In this document: in pieces, positions 8,001 through 16,720 of the stretch
How the letters are laid out: each line of letters starts with the position of its first letter
Position numbering within the stretch: position 1 is the stretch's first letter
Source of the DNA: Loktanella sp.
GTDB taxonomy: Bacteria > Pseudomonadota > Alphaproteobacteria > Rhodobacterales > Rhodobacteraceae
Assembly: GCA_017390475.1 (NCBI GenBank)
Contig: JAFPBO010000014.1
Span: 92,026 to 156,025 of the forward strand
DNA: 64,000 nt
Reading direction: 5' to 3'
Made by a program: the position numbers and the translations under genes
The notes under the pieces: generated by a model
The model's input: only the letters and a program-made list of their open reading frames with translations
Told to the model about the DNA's origin: nothing
The model's database searches: none

Positions 8001-9758
8001 CTATGACACCGCCTCTGGTGCGACCAGATGCCCGCCACCCAGATCGGTCAGGGCAAGCCGCGTGATCTGCTCACCGATCCGCCGCATCGGCGACGGCGGC
8101 TCACCCGCGGGGCGTAGATAAGGCAGCCGTGTGCGGGTCGGATCCGGGATCGGGACGGCCTCCAGCAGACGGCGGGTATAGGGGTGGCGCGGATTGCCGA
8201 ATATCTGGTCGCGTGTGCCCATTTCCACGATCTGGCCCAGATACATCACAGCCAGCCGGTCGACGACATTTTCGACCACTGCCATGTCGTGGCTGATGAA
8301 CAGATAGGCCACGCCGAATTCGGCCTTCAACTCTTCCAACAGCGCCAGCACACGGGCCTGCACCGACACATCCAGCGCCGACACGCTTTCGTCGCAAATG
8401 ATCAGCCGGGGCCGCAACGCCAACGCGCGGGCGACGCAGATGCGTTGCCGCTGGCCGCCGGAAAATTCATGCGGATAGCGGGTCATCTGATCCGGAGTCA
8501 GCCCGACACGGCGAAAGAGTTCCGCCGTGCGATCATGTCGTTCGCTGGCCGTGCCGATCCCGTGGATCACCAAAGGTTCCGCGACCGCATCGCCGACCTT
8601 CATCCTTGGGTCGAGGGCGGCCATCGGGTCCTGAAACACCATCTGCACATCGCGGCAGATATCCTTGCGGCCCTGCGCGGTCAGACCCGCCAAGGATTTG
8701 CCATCCACATTGATCTGCCCCTGATGCGGGACCAAACCAACCAGCGCCTTGGCAATCGTGGATTTGCCACAGCCGCTTTCGCCGACAAGGCCAAAGGTCT
8801 CGCCGGGTTGGATGTCGAACGTCACACCTTCCACCGCATGCACGCGGTGGGTGGGACGGCCCAGAAAATTCGCGCCGATGTCGAAATGCACTTTCACATC
8901 GACCAATCGCGCCACCGGGACCAGTGCCTTGGGCGGCAAAGAGGCCGCACGTGCGGCCCCTGCCCCCAGCCGTGGCACAGCCGCCAACAGATCGCGGGTA
9001 TATTCGGCTTGTGGGGCGGCGAAGACATCCGTCGTTCGCCCTTGCTCAACCATCCGGCCCGCCTGCATCACTACGACGCGATCCGCCGTTTCCGCCACCA
9101 CGCCCATATCATGCGTGATCAGGATGATCGCTGCGCCGGTCTGCTGCTGCAGGTCCCTGAGCAGTTCAAGCACCTCGCGCTGCACGGTCACATCCAATGC
9201 AGTCGTCGGTTCATCCGCGATCAGCAGCGCCGGACGCAAAGCCAGCGCCATGGCGATCATCACCCGCTGGCGCATCCCGCCAGATAATTCATGCGGATAT
9301 TGGCCCATCCGGCGTTCGGGTTCGGCAAGCCGCACTTGCCGCAAGGCTGCAATGGCTGCCACACGCGCCTGATTGCGCGACAGCGGCTCGTGCGCCCGGA
9401 TCGCCTCGGTCAATTGCGTGCCGATGGTCTGCACCGGGTTCAGCGAGGTCATCGGCTCCTGAAAGATCATCGCCACCTGCGCGCCGCGCAAAGGCCGCAT
9501 CTGGTTTTCGTTGAGTTGCGTCAGATCGGTGCCGCCCAGCACCATCTGCCCAGATGTCACAGTCACATTGTTCGGCAATAAACCCATAAGCGCCAGTGAG
9601 GTGATGGATTTCCCCGACCCGCTTTCGCCTGCAATCGCCAGCGTTTCGCCCGCGCGGAGATCGAAACTCAGGTCCGAGACAAGGGGTTTCACCACCCCCC
9701 TGTCCCGGACCGAGACGGTCAGATCGCGGACTGACAGCAACGGATCAGGCATAGTCAT
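8001..9758 (-). CDS. Fused double ATP-binding subunit of a peptide/amide-type ABC transporter (DppD-DppF fusion)
   Basis: The 585-residue protein carries two complete nucleotide-binding domains. The first has Walker A GESGSGKS (44-51), signature LSGGMRQRV and Walker B LLIADEPTTALDV. The second has GESGCGKS, FSGGQRQRI and LIICDESVSALDV, where a Ser replaces the usual Pro after the catalytic Glu. Each half ends with the oligopeptide-family C-terminal extension (EYTRDLLAAVP, HPYTRRLLEAVP). I chose the ATG at 9758, which overlaps the amidase stop as ATGA. It is the last gene of the amide operon and energises the two permeases encoded upstream in the same operon. Confidence 0.93.
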   Translation of the reverse strand: MTMPDPLLSVRDLTVSVRDRGVVKPLVSDLSFDLRAGETLAIAGESGSGKSITSLALMGLLPNNVTVTSGQMVLGGTDLTQLNENQMRPLRGAQVAMIFQEPMTSLNPVQTIGTQLTEAIRAHEPLSRNQARVAAIAALRQVRLAEPERRMGQYPHELSGGMRQRVMIAMALALRPALLIADEPTTALDVTVQREVLELLRDLQQQTGAAIILITHDMGVVAETADRVVVMQAGRMVEQGRTTDVFAAPQAEYTRDLLAAVPRLGAGAARAASLPPKALVPVARLVDVKVHFDIGANFLGRPTHRVHAVEGVTFDIQPGETFGLVGESGCGKSTIAKALVGLVPHQGQINVDGKSLAGLTAQGRKDICRDVQMVFQDPMAALDPRMKVGDAVAEPLVIHGIGTASERHDRTAELFRRVGLTPDQMTRYPHEFSGGQRQRICVARALALRPRLIICDESVSALDVSVQARVLALLEELKAEFGVAYLFISHDMAVVENVVDRLAVMYLGQIVEMGTRDQIFGNPRHPYTRRLLEAVPIPDPTRTRLPYLRPAGEPPSPMRRIGEQITRLALTDLGGGHLVAPEAVS

Positions 9759-10714
9759 GCGAAAACCGAGCGTGGGAAATAGAACGATACTACCCAATTG
9801 GGCATATCGACGATTTCCGATATCCGCAGATCGCCACAGGTCGACACCAGCATATAGGCATCGACCGCCGCCATGCCGTGCTGCGCGCAGAGCAGATCGA
9901 CCATCTGTTCCACCGCTTGGCGCGCGCCGGTCATCAGGTCGGGGCCGATGCCGGTTGTGACCTCATAACCATCCGCGTCGATATGGCGGGTCACGGGGCC
10001 AGCCGTGGTAAAGCGCGGCATTTTCAGATTGGCACCTTTGACCAGATCCAGCGTCAGCGTCACATCCATCGGGCTTTCGATGGCGGTGCCGCAGACCTCG
10101 CCATCGCCTTGGGCGGCATGGGTGTCACCGACGGAAAACAGCGCCCCCGCGACCTCGACCGGCAGGTAAAGCACCGTGCCTTTGGCGATATCGCGGATGT
10201 CGAGATTGCCCCCCGTCCGGCGTGGCGGCACGATGGAATGCAGGCCGGGTTCCGCCTGCGCGACGCCAATGGTCCCGGTGAACGGCTTCAGCGCGACCTT
10301 GCCATGTGTGCCCCAAAGGGCGGGTTCCAGACTGACCGCATCGTATTTCCACAAGGTCAGTGCCGGATCAGTGAACTGATCGGCAAGCAGCCCGAAACCG
10401 GGGATATTCGCCGTCCAGCCCCAGGCAGAGCCATCCTGCACGCGTGGTGCAAAGTCATGCAGAGTGATTTTCAGCGCATCGCCGGGTTCGGCTCCATCGA
10501 CATAGATCGGGCCGGATACCGGATTGATCTTGCCGAAATCCAGAGCTGTGACGTCAGCTACCGTGCTCGACGGGCCAAGCTGGCCCGCCGATGAATCCTG
10601 ACAGTGAAACAGGATCGTTGATCCGGGTGCGACCACCTCGGCCGGGGCAATGGAATTGTCCCAGCCGAAATGGTGCTGCGCCCCGTGGATCGTGTAGTCG
10701 CAGTTTTTGCACAT
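9755..10714 (-). CDS. Acetamidase/formamidase family amidohydrolase
   Basis: The 319-residue product belongs to the FmdA/AmdA family, zinc-dependent enzymes that hydrolyse formamide, acetamide and other small amides to ammonia and the acid. The diagnostic stretch is FSVGDTHAAQGDGEVCGTAI in the middle of the protein, with GPIYVDGAEPGD upstream and a C-terminal block ending MLVSTCGDLRISEIVD. It has no signal peptide, so it acts in the cytoplasm on imported substrate. It lies between the solute-binding protein gene (5 nt away) and the ATPase gene (ATGA overlap). The exact amide cannot be read from sequence. Confidence 0.9.
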   Translation of the reverse strand: MCKNCDYTIHGAQHHFGWDNSIAPAEVVAPGSTILFHCQDSSAGQLGPSSTVADVTALDFGKINPVSGPIYVDGAEPGDALKITLHDFAPRVQDGSAWGWTANIPGFGLLADQFTDPALTLWKYDAVSLEPALWGTHGKVALKPFTGTIGVAQAEPGLHSIVPPRRTGGNLDIRDIAKGTVLYLPVEVAGALFSVGDTHAAQGDGEVCGTAIESPMDVTLTLDLVKGANLKMPRFTTAGPVTRHIDADGYEVTTGIGPDLMTGARQAVEQMVDLLCAQHGMAAVDAYMLVSTCGDLRISEIVDMPNWVVSFYFPRSVFA

Positions 10715-10719
10715 CAGAT

Positions 10720-12339
10720 TTACTCGGTCACAAAGACATAGTCATAGTTGACAGGGATCGACACCGGATCGACATAAAGCGCGTCATCACCCCCCATGCG
10801 GGCCGATTTCATCGTGTAGCGCTGTTCGTTGAACACCGGCACCCAAGGGGCTTCGGCCATCACATCCTGATAGACCTGCGACCACATTTCCAGCCGCTCT
10901 GGTGCTGCAGGGTCGATGAAGCTGTCAGCTTCAACAGCCATGGCATCGATCCCTTCATTGCAGAATTTCGACCAGTTCCAGCCCCCCTCGCCCGCGCCGG
11001 CGCAACCGAGGATCGGGCCATAAAAGTTCGAGGGGTCCGGGAAATCAGCGATCCAGGCCATGCCGCCGGACCAGATCATCGGCGCCTCTCCCGCGCCGCC
11101 AGCCTCGATCACATTGGCCTGTGCCAGACTGCGGATTTCCAGTGTCACGCCGATCTCTGCCAGATCCTGCTGGATCGCTTGGGCGATCCGCGGGTTGGGG
11201 TCGGTGTTCATCACGTAAAGCTCGGTGGTGAAACCATCCGCAAAACCGGCCTCGGCCAGTTTGGCCTTGGCGGCTTCGACATCATACGCGAAACCATCGA
11301 ACCCTTCGCTATAGCCTGGCATGCTGGGTGGCAGCGGCTGGGTGGCGGGCACAGCGCGCCCGTTGATGATCTGGACGATCCGTTCCTTGTTGATCGCCAT
11401 GTTCACCGCCTCGCGCACGGCAAGCTGATCGAACGGGGCAACGCCGACATTCAACGTGATATAGCCGGTATGCAACTGGCCGCCTTCGATCACGCGCGCA
11501 GCCTGTTCAGGATCAGCCATGACTTCGACGAATTTCGCAGGCGGGATGCCGTCACCCGGCACGTCGACTTCACCCTGTTGCAAGCGAAGAAGTGCGACAA
11601 TCGGCTCTTGCCCGACCTCAAAGGTGATGCCATCCAGATATGGTACGCCTTCACGCCAGTAATCGGCGTTCTTTTCAAAGACGACGCGCTGGCCGATGGT
11701 CCAGTCAGTCAGTTTAAACGCGCCCGTACCGACAGGGTTCTTGCCGAAATCATCGCCCATTTCCTCGACCACCTCTTGCGGCACGATGGAGGCAAAGTTC
11801 AGCCCCATCACATGCAGGAAGGTTGCATCAGGCCGTGACAGGGTGATCTGCACGGTCAGCGGATCAAGCACCTCGACCCCCGCCAACGTCTCTGCCGCAC
11901 CGCTTGAAATCTCGTCAAACCCGACAATCGACGCAAAGAACCCTGCGCCGGGCGATTGCGTGGCAGGCAAGGTCACACGGTCGAGCGAATATTTGACATC
12001 TTCAGCCGTCATTTCACGGCCGTTGTGGAAGGTCACACCCTCACGCAGCGTGAAGGTAAAGACAGTGCCATCCTCGGACACCTCATAGCTTTCGGCCAGA
12101 CCGGGGCGCAGATCGGTGGTGCCGGGGACATAATCCATCAGCCCGTCAAATAGCGATTTGATCATCGACCAGTTCTGCCAATCATAGCCGATGGCTGGGT
12201 CGAGCGTGGCGACATCATCCTTATAGGTGATGGTGATCATGCCACCCGGTGTCGCGGCGGGGTCAGGTGTGTAATCCTGTGCCGCCAGCGGCAGCGCCAT
12301 GGCAGCGATAAGAGCAGTCGAACAAAGCAGTTTTTTCAT
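10720..12339 (-). CDS. ABC transporter solute-binding protein, family 5 (peptide/nickel/amide type)
   Basis: The 539-residue protein has a Sec signal peptide (MKKLLCSTALIAAMALPLAAQ) and the family-5 layout: MITITYKDDVATLDPAIGYDWQ near the N-terminus, the core YEVSEDGTVFTFTLREGVTFHNG, and YGPILGCAGAGEGGWNWSKFCN near the C-terminus. No lipobox is seen, so it should be a free periplasmic protein. The ATG at 12339 is preceded by AGGAAG; a longer frame would only add non-signal residues. In this operon the substrate is probably an amide or short peptide derivative delivered to the amidase. Confidence 0.93.
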   Translation of the reverse strand: MKKLLCSTALIAAMALPLAAQDYTPDPAATPGGMITITYKDDVATLDPAIGYDWQNWSMIKSLFDGLMDYVPGTTDLRPGLAESYEVSEDGTVFTFTLREGVTFHNGREMTAEDVKYSLDRVTLPATQSPGAGFFASIVGFDEISSGAAETLAGVEVLDPLTVQITLSRPDATFLHVMGLNFASIVPQEVVEEMGDDFGKNPVGTGAFKLTDWTIGQRVVFEKNADYWREGVPYLDGITFEVGQEPIVALLRLQQGEVDVPGDGIPPAKFVEVMADPEQAARVIEGGQLHTGYITLNVGVAPFDQLAVREAVNMAINKERIVQIINGRAVPATQPLPPSMPGYSEGFDGFAYDVEAAKAKLAEAGFADGFTTELYVMNTDPNPRIAQAIQQDLAEIGVTLEIRSLAQANVIEAGGAGEAPMIWSGGMAWIADFPDPSNFYGPILGCAGAGEGGWNWSKFCNEGIDAMAVEADSFIDPAAPERLEMWSQVYQDVMAEAPWVPVFNEQRYTMKSARMGGDDALYVDPVSIPVNYDYVFVTE

Positions 12340-12374
12340 GATGATCTTCCTGTTGTTGATGGTGGTTAATTGCT

Positions 12375-13295
12375 TCACCGCATCTTGATGCGCGGATCGA
12401 TGAAGGGGGTGATGACGTCAGCCAAAAGATTGCCCAGCACGATGGCGGTCGCCGACACCATGGTGACCCCCATGATGATCGGGATATCGACACGCTGGAT
12501 TGCCTGCCAGGCAAGCTGCCCGATGCCGGGCCAGCCGAACACGCTTTCGACGACGACGAGCCCGCCCATGAAAATGCCGATATCGATCCCGATCATCGCG
12601 ATGATCGGCAGGATCGCATTAGGCAAGGCATGGCGGGTCAGAATTCGCGCACGGGTCAGCCCCTTGGCGCGCGCGGTGCGGATGTAATCCTGCCGCAGCA
12701 CCTCGATCATCGACGACCGCATCATGCGCGAATACCAGCCTGATCCCATGATCCCCAGCGTGATCGCGGGCAGCACCAGATGTGCGAAGGTGCCGTAACC
12801 GCCGATGGGAAACCAGCCAAGCTGGACGGCAAAGACGTATAGCAGCAGCAGACCGACCACGAATTGCGGGGCCGAGACGGCTACGAAACTGGTCACCATC
12901 AAGGCCTGATCCAAGGGCCGCCCGCGAAACATCGCAGCGATCACGCCCAGCGTTAGCCCGATCAGCAATTCGCAGAAAATCCCGCCCGCCATCAACAGCA
13001 AGGTCGCAGGCAGCCGCGAGGCGATCAGCGCCGACACTTCTGTCCTTTGCAGATAGCTGCGGCCCATATCACCTTGGACAAGCCCCGCCAGATAGCGGCC
13101 ATATTGCACCAGCAACGGCTGATCCAACCCCAGTTGCTGGCGGATATTCTCCACCGTCTGCGCCGTAGCGGATCGGCCTGCAATCTGGCGCACCGGATCG
13201 GCTGGCAGGACGTAAAGCAGCACGAAAGTAATGAAACTGACGCCCAGCAGGATCAGCACGGCCTGAATAACGCGACGCAACAGATATCCGGCCAT
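12375..13295 (-). CDS. ABC transporter permease, DppB/OppB type
   Basis: This 306-residue membrane protein starts MAGYLLRRVIQAVLILLGVSFITFVLLYVLPADPVRQIAG, the standard DppB opening. It has about six transmembrane helices and the EAA-like loop IRTARAKGLTRARILTRHALPNAILPII, which docks the ATPase. The ATG at 13295 overlaps the stop of the DppC-type gene by one base (TGATG). A TTG three bases upstream is a less likely start. It pairs with the following DppC-type permease. Confidence 0.93.
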   Translation of the reverse strand: MAGYLLRRVIQAVLILLGVSFITFVLLYVLPADPVRQIAGRSATAQTVENIRQQLGLDQPLLVQYGRYLAGLVQGDMGRSYLQRTEVSALIASRLPATLLLMAGGIFCELLIGLTLGVIAAMFRGRPLDQALMVTSFVAVSAPQFVVGLLLLYVFAVQLGWFPIGGYGTFAHLVLPAITLGIMGSGWYSRMMRSSMIEVLRQDYIRTARAKGLTRARILTRHALPNAILPIIAMIGIDIGIFMGGLVVVESVFGWPGIGQLAWQAIQRVDIPIIMGVTMVSATAIVLGNLLADVITPFIDPRIKMR

Positions 13296-14188
13296 CAATC
13301 CTGCCCTCTTTGTGTGGGGTCCAGCACATCGCGCAAGGCATCACCGACCAGATTGAACGCCAATGCCAACAGCAGGATCGCGGCTCCCGGGATGAACACG
13401 AGCCACGGCGCGGCCTGAAAATAGGTCTGGTTTTCAAAGATGATATTGCCCCAGCTTGGCGTCGGCGGTTGCACCCCGACACCAAGGAAACTCAGGGTCG
13501 CCTCCAACAATACGGTGACCGAAATGCCCAAAGTCCCCCAGACAATCAGCGTCGGCACCAGATGCGGCAGGATATGCCGGAACAGGATGCGCGATTGTGA
13601 TGCGCCCAAGGTGCGTTCGGCGGCGATGAACTCACGCTCTGACAGGCTGGTGGTTTCAGTATAGACCACACGCGCAGTCTGCACCCAGTTCACCAGCGCG
13701 ATGACCATCGCCACGATCCAGAGCGAGGGCTGGAAAATCGCCGCCAGACAAATCGCCAGCAACAGCGCCGGAAAGGCCATCATCAGATCAGTAAAGCGCA
13801 TCAGCACCGACCCGATCCAGCCCCGCAGAAACCCCGCAGTCAGCCCGATCAATGTACCGATGATCAGCGCCGCGCCATTCGCCACCACCCCGATGATCAG
13901 CGAGGTGCGCGCGCCGTAAAGGATACGGCTGAACAAATCGCGCCCTAGCAGGTCCGTGCCCATCAGAAAGTCGCCGCCCGGCGGCATCGGTGCGCCTTGC
14001 AGGGTCAGACCGTCGAACAATTGCTCGTTCGGGCCATAGCGCACCAGCCAAGGCGCAAAGATCGCCCCACCCACGACGATGAAAATGATCGCAAAGCCGA
14101 ACAAAGCAAGCTTGCGGCGTAGCAGGCGGCGGAAGACACCCGCGCCGCCCTTGGGCGCCTGCAAGGGGATCGGGGCGATATCAACCAT
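13295..14188 (-). CDS. ABC transporter permease, DppC/OppC type
   Basis: The 297-residue protein has the DppC signature: a first helix ALFGFAIIFIVVGGAIFAPWL, then GTDLLGRDLFSRILYGARTSLIIG, and the coupling loop EREFIAAERTLGASQSRILFRHILPHLVPTLIV. AGGAG lies 8 nt before the ATG at 14188, which favours it over the GTG at 14194. The start overlaps the 3' end of the amiR-like gene by 8 nt. Together with the DppB-type partner it forms the transmembrane channel of the amide/peptide importer. Confidence 0.93.
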   Translation of the reverse strand: MVDIAPIPLQAPKGGAGVFRRLLRRKLALFGFAIIFIVVGGAIFAPWLVRYGPNEQLFDGLTLQGAPMPPGGDFLMGTDLLGRDLFSRILYGARTSLIIGVVANGAALIIGTLIGLTAGFLRGWIGSVLMRFTDLMMAFPALLLAICLAAIFQPSLWIVAMVIALVNWVQTARVVYTETTSLSEREFIAAERTLGASQSRILFRHILPHLVPTLIVWGTLGISVTVLLEATLSFLGVGVQPPTPSWGNIIFENQTYFQAAPWLVFIPGAAILLLALAFNLVGDALRDVLDPTQRGQD

Positions 14189-14771
14189 GATCACTCTCCT
14201 GAGGTCCGGCGTTGGAGACGATGCGTTCTGCCGCTTCCTCGAAACTCACCCGCCAGGCCATCGCCATCGCGCGCAGCTGGTCATAGGCGGCATCTTCCGA
14301 CTTGCCCCGCGCGGCCAGCAAGGCCACGGCGCGCACCACAGTTTGCCGCTGCCCCAACCGCGCGCGCAGGCTGGTAATCCGGTCGGCCATTTCGGCGCGT
14401 GCGTCAAAAGTCGCGCGCGCAATCAGCAAGGCGGAATAGACGCCGCCCGTTCCCACAGGTTTCAAAATCTGCGCATCAGCGCCAAAATTCATCAGCCATT
14501 CGATGCGCCCCGGTGCCTCGGACCCGACAAGGGCGATAGTGGGCATCGGGGCCTGACCTGCAGGCCAAGGGAATTGATCGTCATAGGCGGTATCGACGTC
14601 CAGAAACAGGTAATCGCTGCTGCGCGCCGCTGCAGGCAGATCGGGCCAATAACTGACGGCCTGCAACCCGATCGCCTCTAACTGGCGGGTCAGGGCAACC
14701 ACTGTCGCATGCGGGCGATGCAGGATCGCAGCATTTGCACCGCCCAGTTCGGGGATCTGCAAGCGCCGCAT
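14181..14771 (-). CDS. AmiR/NasT-type antiterminator with C-terminal ANTAR domain
   Basis: The 196-residue protein has an N-terminal pseudo-receiver region without a clear phosphoacceptor pocket (DYLFLDVDTAYDDQFPW). Its C-terminal ANTAR helix bundle includes TVVRAVALLAARG, SEDAAYDQLRAMAMAWRVSFEEAAERIV. ANTAR proteins bind paired RNA hairpins and prevent termination in leaders. In Pseudomonas AmiR is held inactive by AmiC and released by amides. Here the start overlaps the amiC-like stop by one base (TGATG), so the two are probably made in equal amounts. Confidence 0.88.
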   Translation of the reverse strand: MRRLQIPELGGANAAILHRPHATVVALTRQLEAIGLQAVSYWPDLPAAARSSDYLFLDVDTAYDDQFPWPAGQAPMPTIALVGSEAPGRIEWLMNFGADAQILKPVGTGGVYSALLIARATFDARAEMADRITSLRARLGQRQTVVRAVALLAARGKSEDAAYDQLRAMAMAWRVSFEEAAERIVSNAGPQESDHG

Positions 14772-15865
14772 CACGTTACCACTCGCAAGGCCGGGCGCGG
14801 CGTGTCGCGACCCATCGTCAGGTACGGATCACCTTCGACCAGACCCATGGATTTCAACGGTACAAAGGCACCGTCCTGCACCTGTGCAATCACCACCGGC
14901 AGGCTGGTGTGATGGGTGCGCGCATTGATCCCCATCTGCGTTGCCTTCGGCAAGGCCAACAGGTCCGCCAGTGGCAACATCTCTGCCCCCGGATGATCAT
15001 TCAGCAAATGCGCCAGCATCATGACAGAGGCATGCGCCGCCGCCTCGAACGATGAGCCAAAATCGCACCCCTCACCCTGCGCCAGATCAGGCATCCCGCG
15101 GAACCACGGCCCAGCGGCGATAACGCCTTCGCCCGCATCGCCGATAGCGGGCAATTCGCATTCGGTCAGGTTGCAGGACAGCACCGGGCAATTACCTTGC
15201 GCGAAATAGGGATCTTTGGCGCGCAGTTCAGCCATGACCTGCAAAAACGCATATTGGGATGGGCCGATCAGCTGGTTCAGCACGAAATCCGGTCGTAGTT
15301 CGGCAATTTCATCGACAATCCGCGCCACATCGGTCGCCCCCAGCGGCAAATAGCGTTCGCCGAGAACAGACCCACCGGCACGCATCCCGATTTCGCGCGC
15401 CAGCCGGTTCATCTCCCATCCCCAGATGTAATTCGACCCGGTCAGGTAGCTGCGCGTCCCATGCCGGGCAAAGGCGTGATCGAGCAATGGCAACAGGTGC
15501 TGGTTCGGGCAGGCATGGGTATAGACGATGCGATCCGAAGTCTCGAACCCTTCATGCGGCACCGGATACCACAGCGCGCCATCAGCCCGTTCAAGTGCAG
15601 GGATCACTTCCTTACGGCTCCAGGATGTGGTGCAGCCAATGACATGGCGCGCAGCGGTTTCGCGCAGGATGTCTTCGCACATCGGGGCATAGGCATCGAC
15701 ATTCCCCTGCGGATCACGGGTGACAGCGCGGAAGGCAATGTCAAAAGCCGGATCAGCATTGACCTGCGCGATACCTTTCAAGGCGCCGGTCAGGCTCGCC
15801 TCACCCAACAGGCTGTAGGTGCCAGAGCGCGAAAACAAAATGCCAAGGTCGATCTTGCGTTTCAA
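14771..15865 (-). CDS. AmiC-like amide sensor (cytoplasmic periplasmic-binding-protein fold)
   Basis: The 364-residue product resembles AmiC/UrtA-type binding proteins: GILFSRSGTYSLLGEASLTGALKGI at the N-terminus, then VIGCTTSWSRKEVIPALE, YLTGSNYIWGWEMNRLAREI and FVLNQLIGPSQYAFL. It lacks a signal peptide, as expected of a cytoplasmic sensor that sequesters AmiR rather than a transport protein. The start is a TTG at 15865, because no in-frame ATG exists near the conserved N-terminus. The ribosome site is weak, and a terminator-like hairpin lies 17 nt upstream. It is the first gene of the operon. Confidence 0.85.
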   Translation of the reverse strand: MKRKIDLGILFSRSGTYSLLGEASLTGALKGIAQVNADPAFDIAFRAVTRDPQGNVDAYAPMCEDILRETAARHVIGCTTSWSRKEVIPALERADGALWYPVPHEGFETSDRIVYTHACPNQHLLPLLDHAFARHGTRSYLTGSNYIWGWEMNRLAREIGMRAGGSVLGERYLPLGATDVARIVDEIAELRPDFVLNQLIGPSQYAFLQVMAELRAKDPYFAQGNCPVLSCNLTECELPAIGDAGEGVIAAGPWFRGMPDLAQGEGCDFGSSFEAAAHASVMMLAHLLNDHPGAEMLPLADLLALPKATQMGINARTHHTSLPVVIAQVQDGAFVPLKSMGLVEGDPYLTMGRDTPRPALRVVT

Positions 15866-15881
15866 TGCAGTGCTTTCAACG

Positions 15882-15898
15882 AAAAAAGCCCCGCTTTT
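15882..15898 (-). terminator. Terminator-like hairpin in the leader of the amide operon
   Basis: Read on the minus strand this is AAAAGC-GGGGC-TTTTTT, a small hairpin (AAAAGC/GCTTTT around a G-rich loop) followed by a T run. It lies between the leader and the TTG start of the amiC-like gene. It could be the attenuator controlled by the ANTAR protein, or simply the end of transcription from the gene at 16121-16579. Confidence 0.55.
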
Positions 15899-16120
15899 CC
15901 CGGCAAACGCAGGTTGCGGTTGCAGGAAAAACGAGGCGTGAATGCCGGATATGTCATGGCCATCTCGGCCAAGATTCGCGGCTTTGTCAACTGTTCGCCG
16001 GCGACAATGGCCCAGACCACCGGCAAGCGCCTGAATTTTAGGCAGCTAGCACAGCTTTTACAGGCATTGGTCCAGCAGAGCGTAATTCTGGCGCTGCGAG
16101 ATCACAGAGCCGCCCATATA

Positions 16121-16579
16121 TCAGTCAGTTTCAACCAGTAACGGCGGCGCAGAATGAGAGTTCAGATTTTCATCGCCACGCAGCATGGTCCGTTCTGCAT
16201 CTGCGCGGTTTTCTTCGACAATATCGCCGATCTCGCCATTATGGGCCTCTTCAAATGTCATCAGCGCGATCGCCTCGCTGGCCTGTGAAAGTTGGGCCTG
16301 CGCAAACTCTTTCAGCTGGGGATCATTAAAGACTTTGTCAGAATCCTCAAACAGCACATCGCATTGCACGTCCTCGAAATCTGCCGCGCATTCCGTCACG
16401 ACCGCACGGACTGGTCCGCAATTCGTGGCATTGGGCATGGCGACACATTCACTGACGATTGGCACGAAAGTCGCCGATTCCTGCGCAGTTTCCGCTTGGG
16501 TCTGCGCGCTGATAGCGAAGGGAAGGACACTGAAACAAAGCCCAACTGCACCAGCCGCATATAAAATTTTGAACGGCAT
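16121..16579 (-). CDS. Secreted protein of unknown function with four cysteines
   Basis: The 152-residue product has a Sec signal peptide (MPFKILYAAGAVGLCFSVLPFAISA). The acidic mature domain holds four Cys within about 35 residues (SECVAMPNATNC, VTECAADFEDVQC), which suggests two disulfides. The C-terminal part is Glu-rich and helical. AGGAG precedes the ATG at 16579. It stands alone between the amide operon and the reductase gene, and I recognise no family. The 255 nt between its stop and the amiC-like start hold no gene. Confidence 0.65.
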   Translation of the reverse strand: MPFKILYAAGAVGLCFSVLPFAISAQTQAETAQESATFVPIVSECVAMPNATNCGPVRAVVTECAADFEDVQCDVLFEDSDKVFNDPQLKEFAQAQLSQASEAIALMTFEEAHNGEIGDIVEENRADAERTMLRGDENLNSHSAPPLLVETD

Positions 16580-16720
16580 TATTTTCTCCTGTCAACATGC
16601 GTCACGGTTGTTGCGCCTTCCGGGCCTGCCTGAAAGCGTCGAACCAACCCGCTTAGTCAACCCACGAGCCGCTACTTTCGTTCCCTGTGCTTTAGCAGAA
16701 AACGCAGAGCCTGCGCAAAG

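Noticed and set aside
15899-16120. Paired ANTAR hexaloop hairpins in the leader of the amide operon
   Set aside because: Short stems such as TGGCC-GAGAT-GGCCA exist, but none has the six-base loop with the required A and G positions, so I do not claim the motif.
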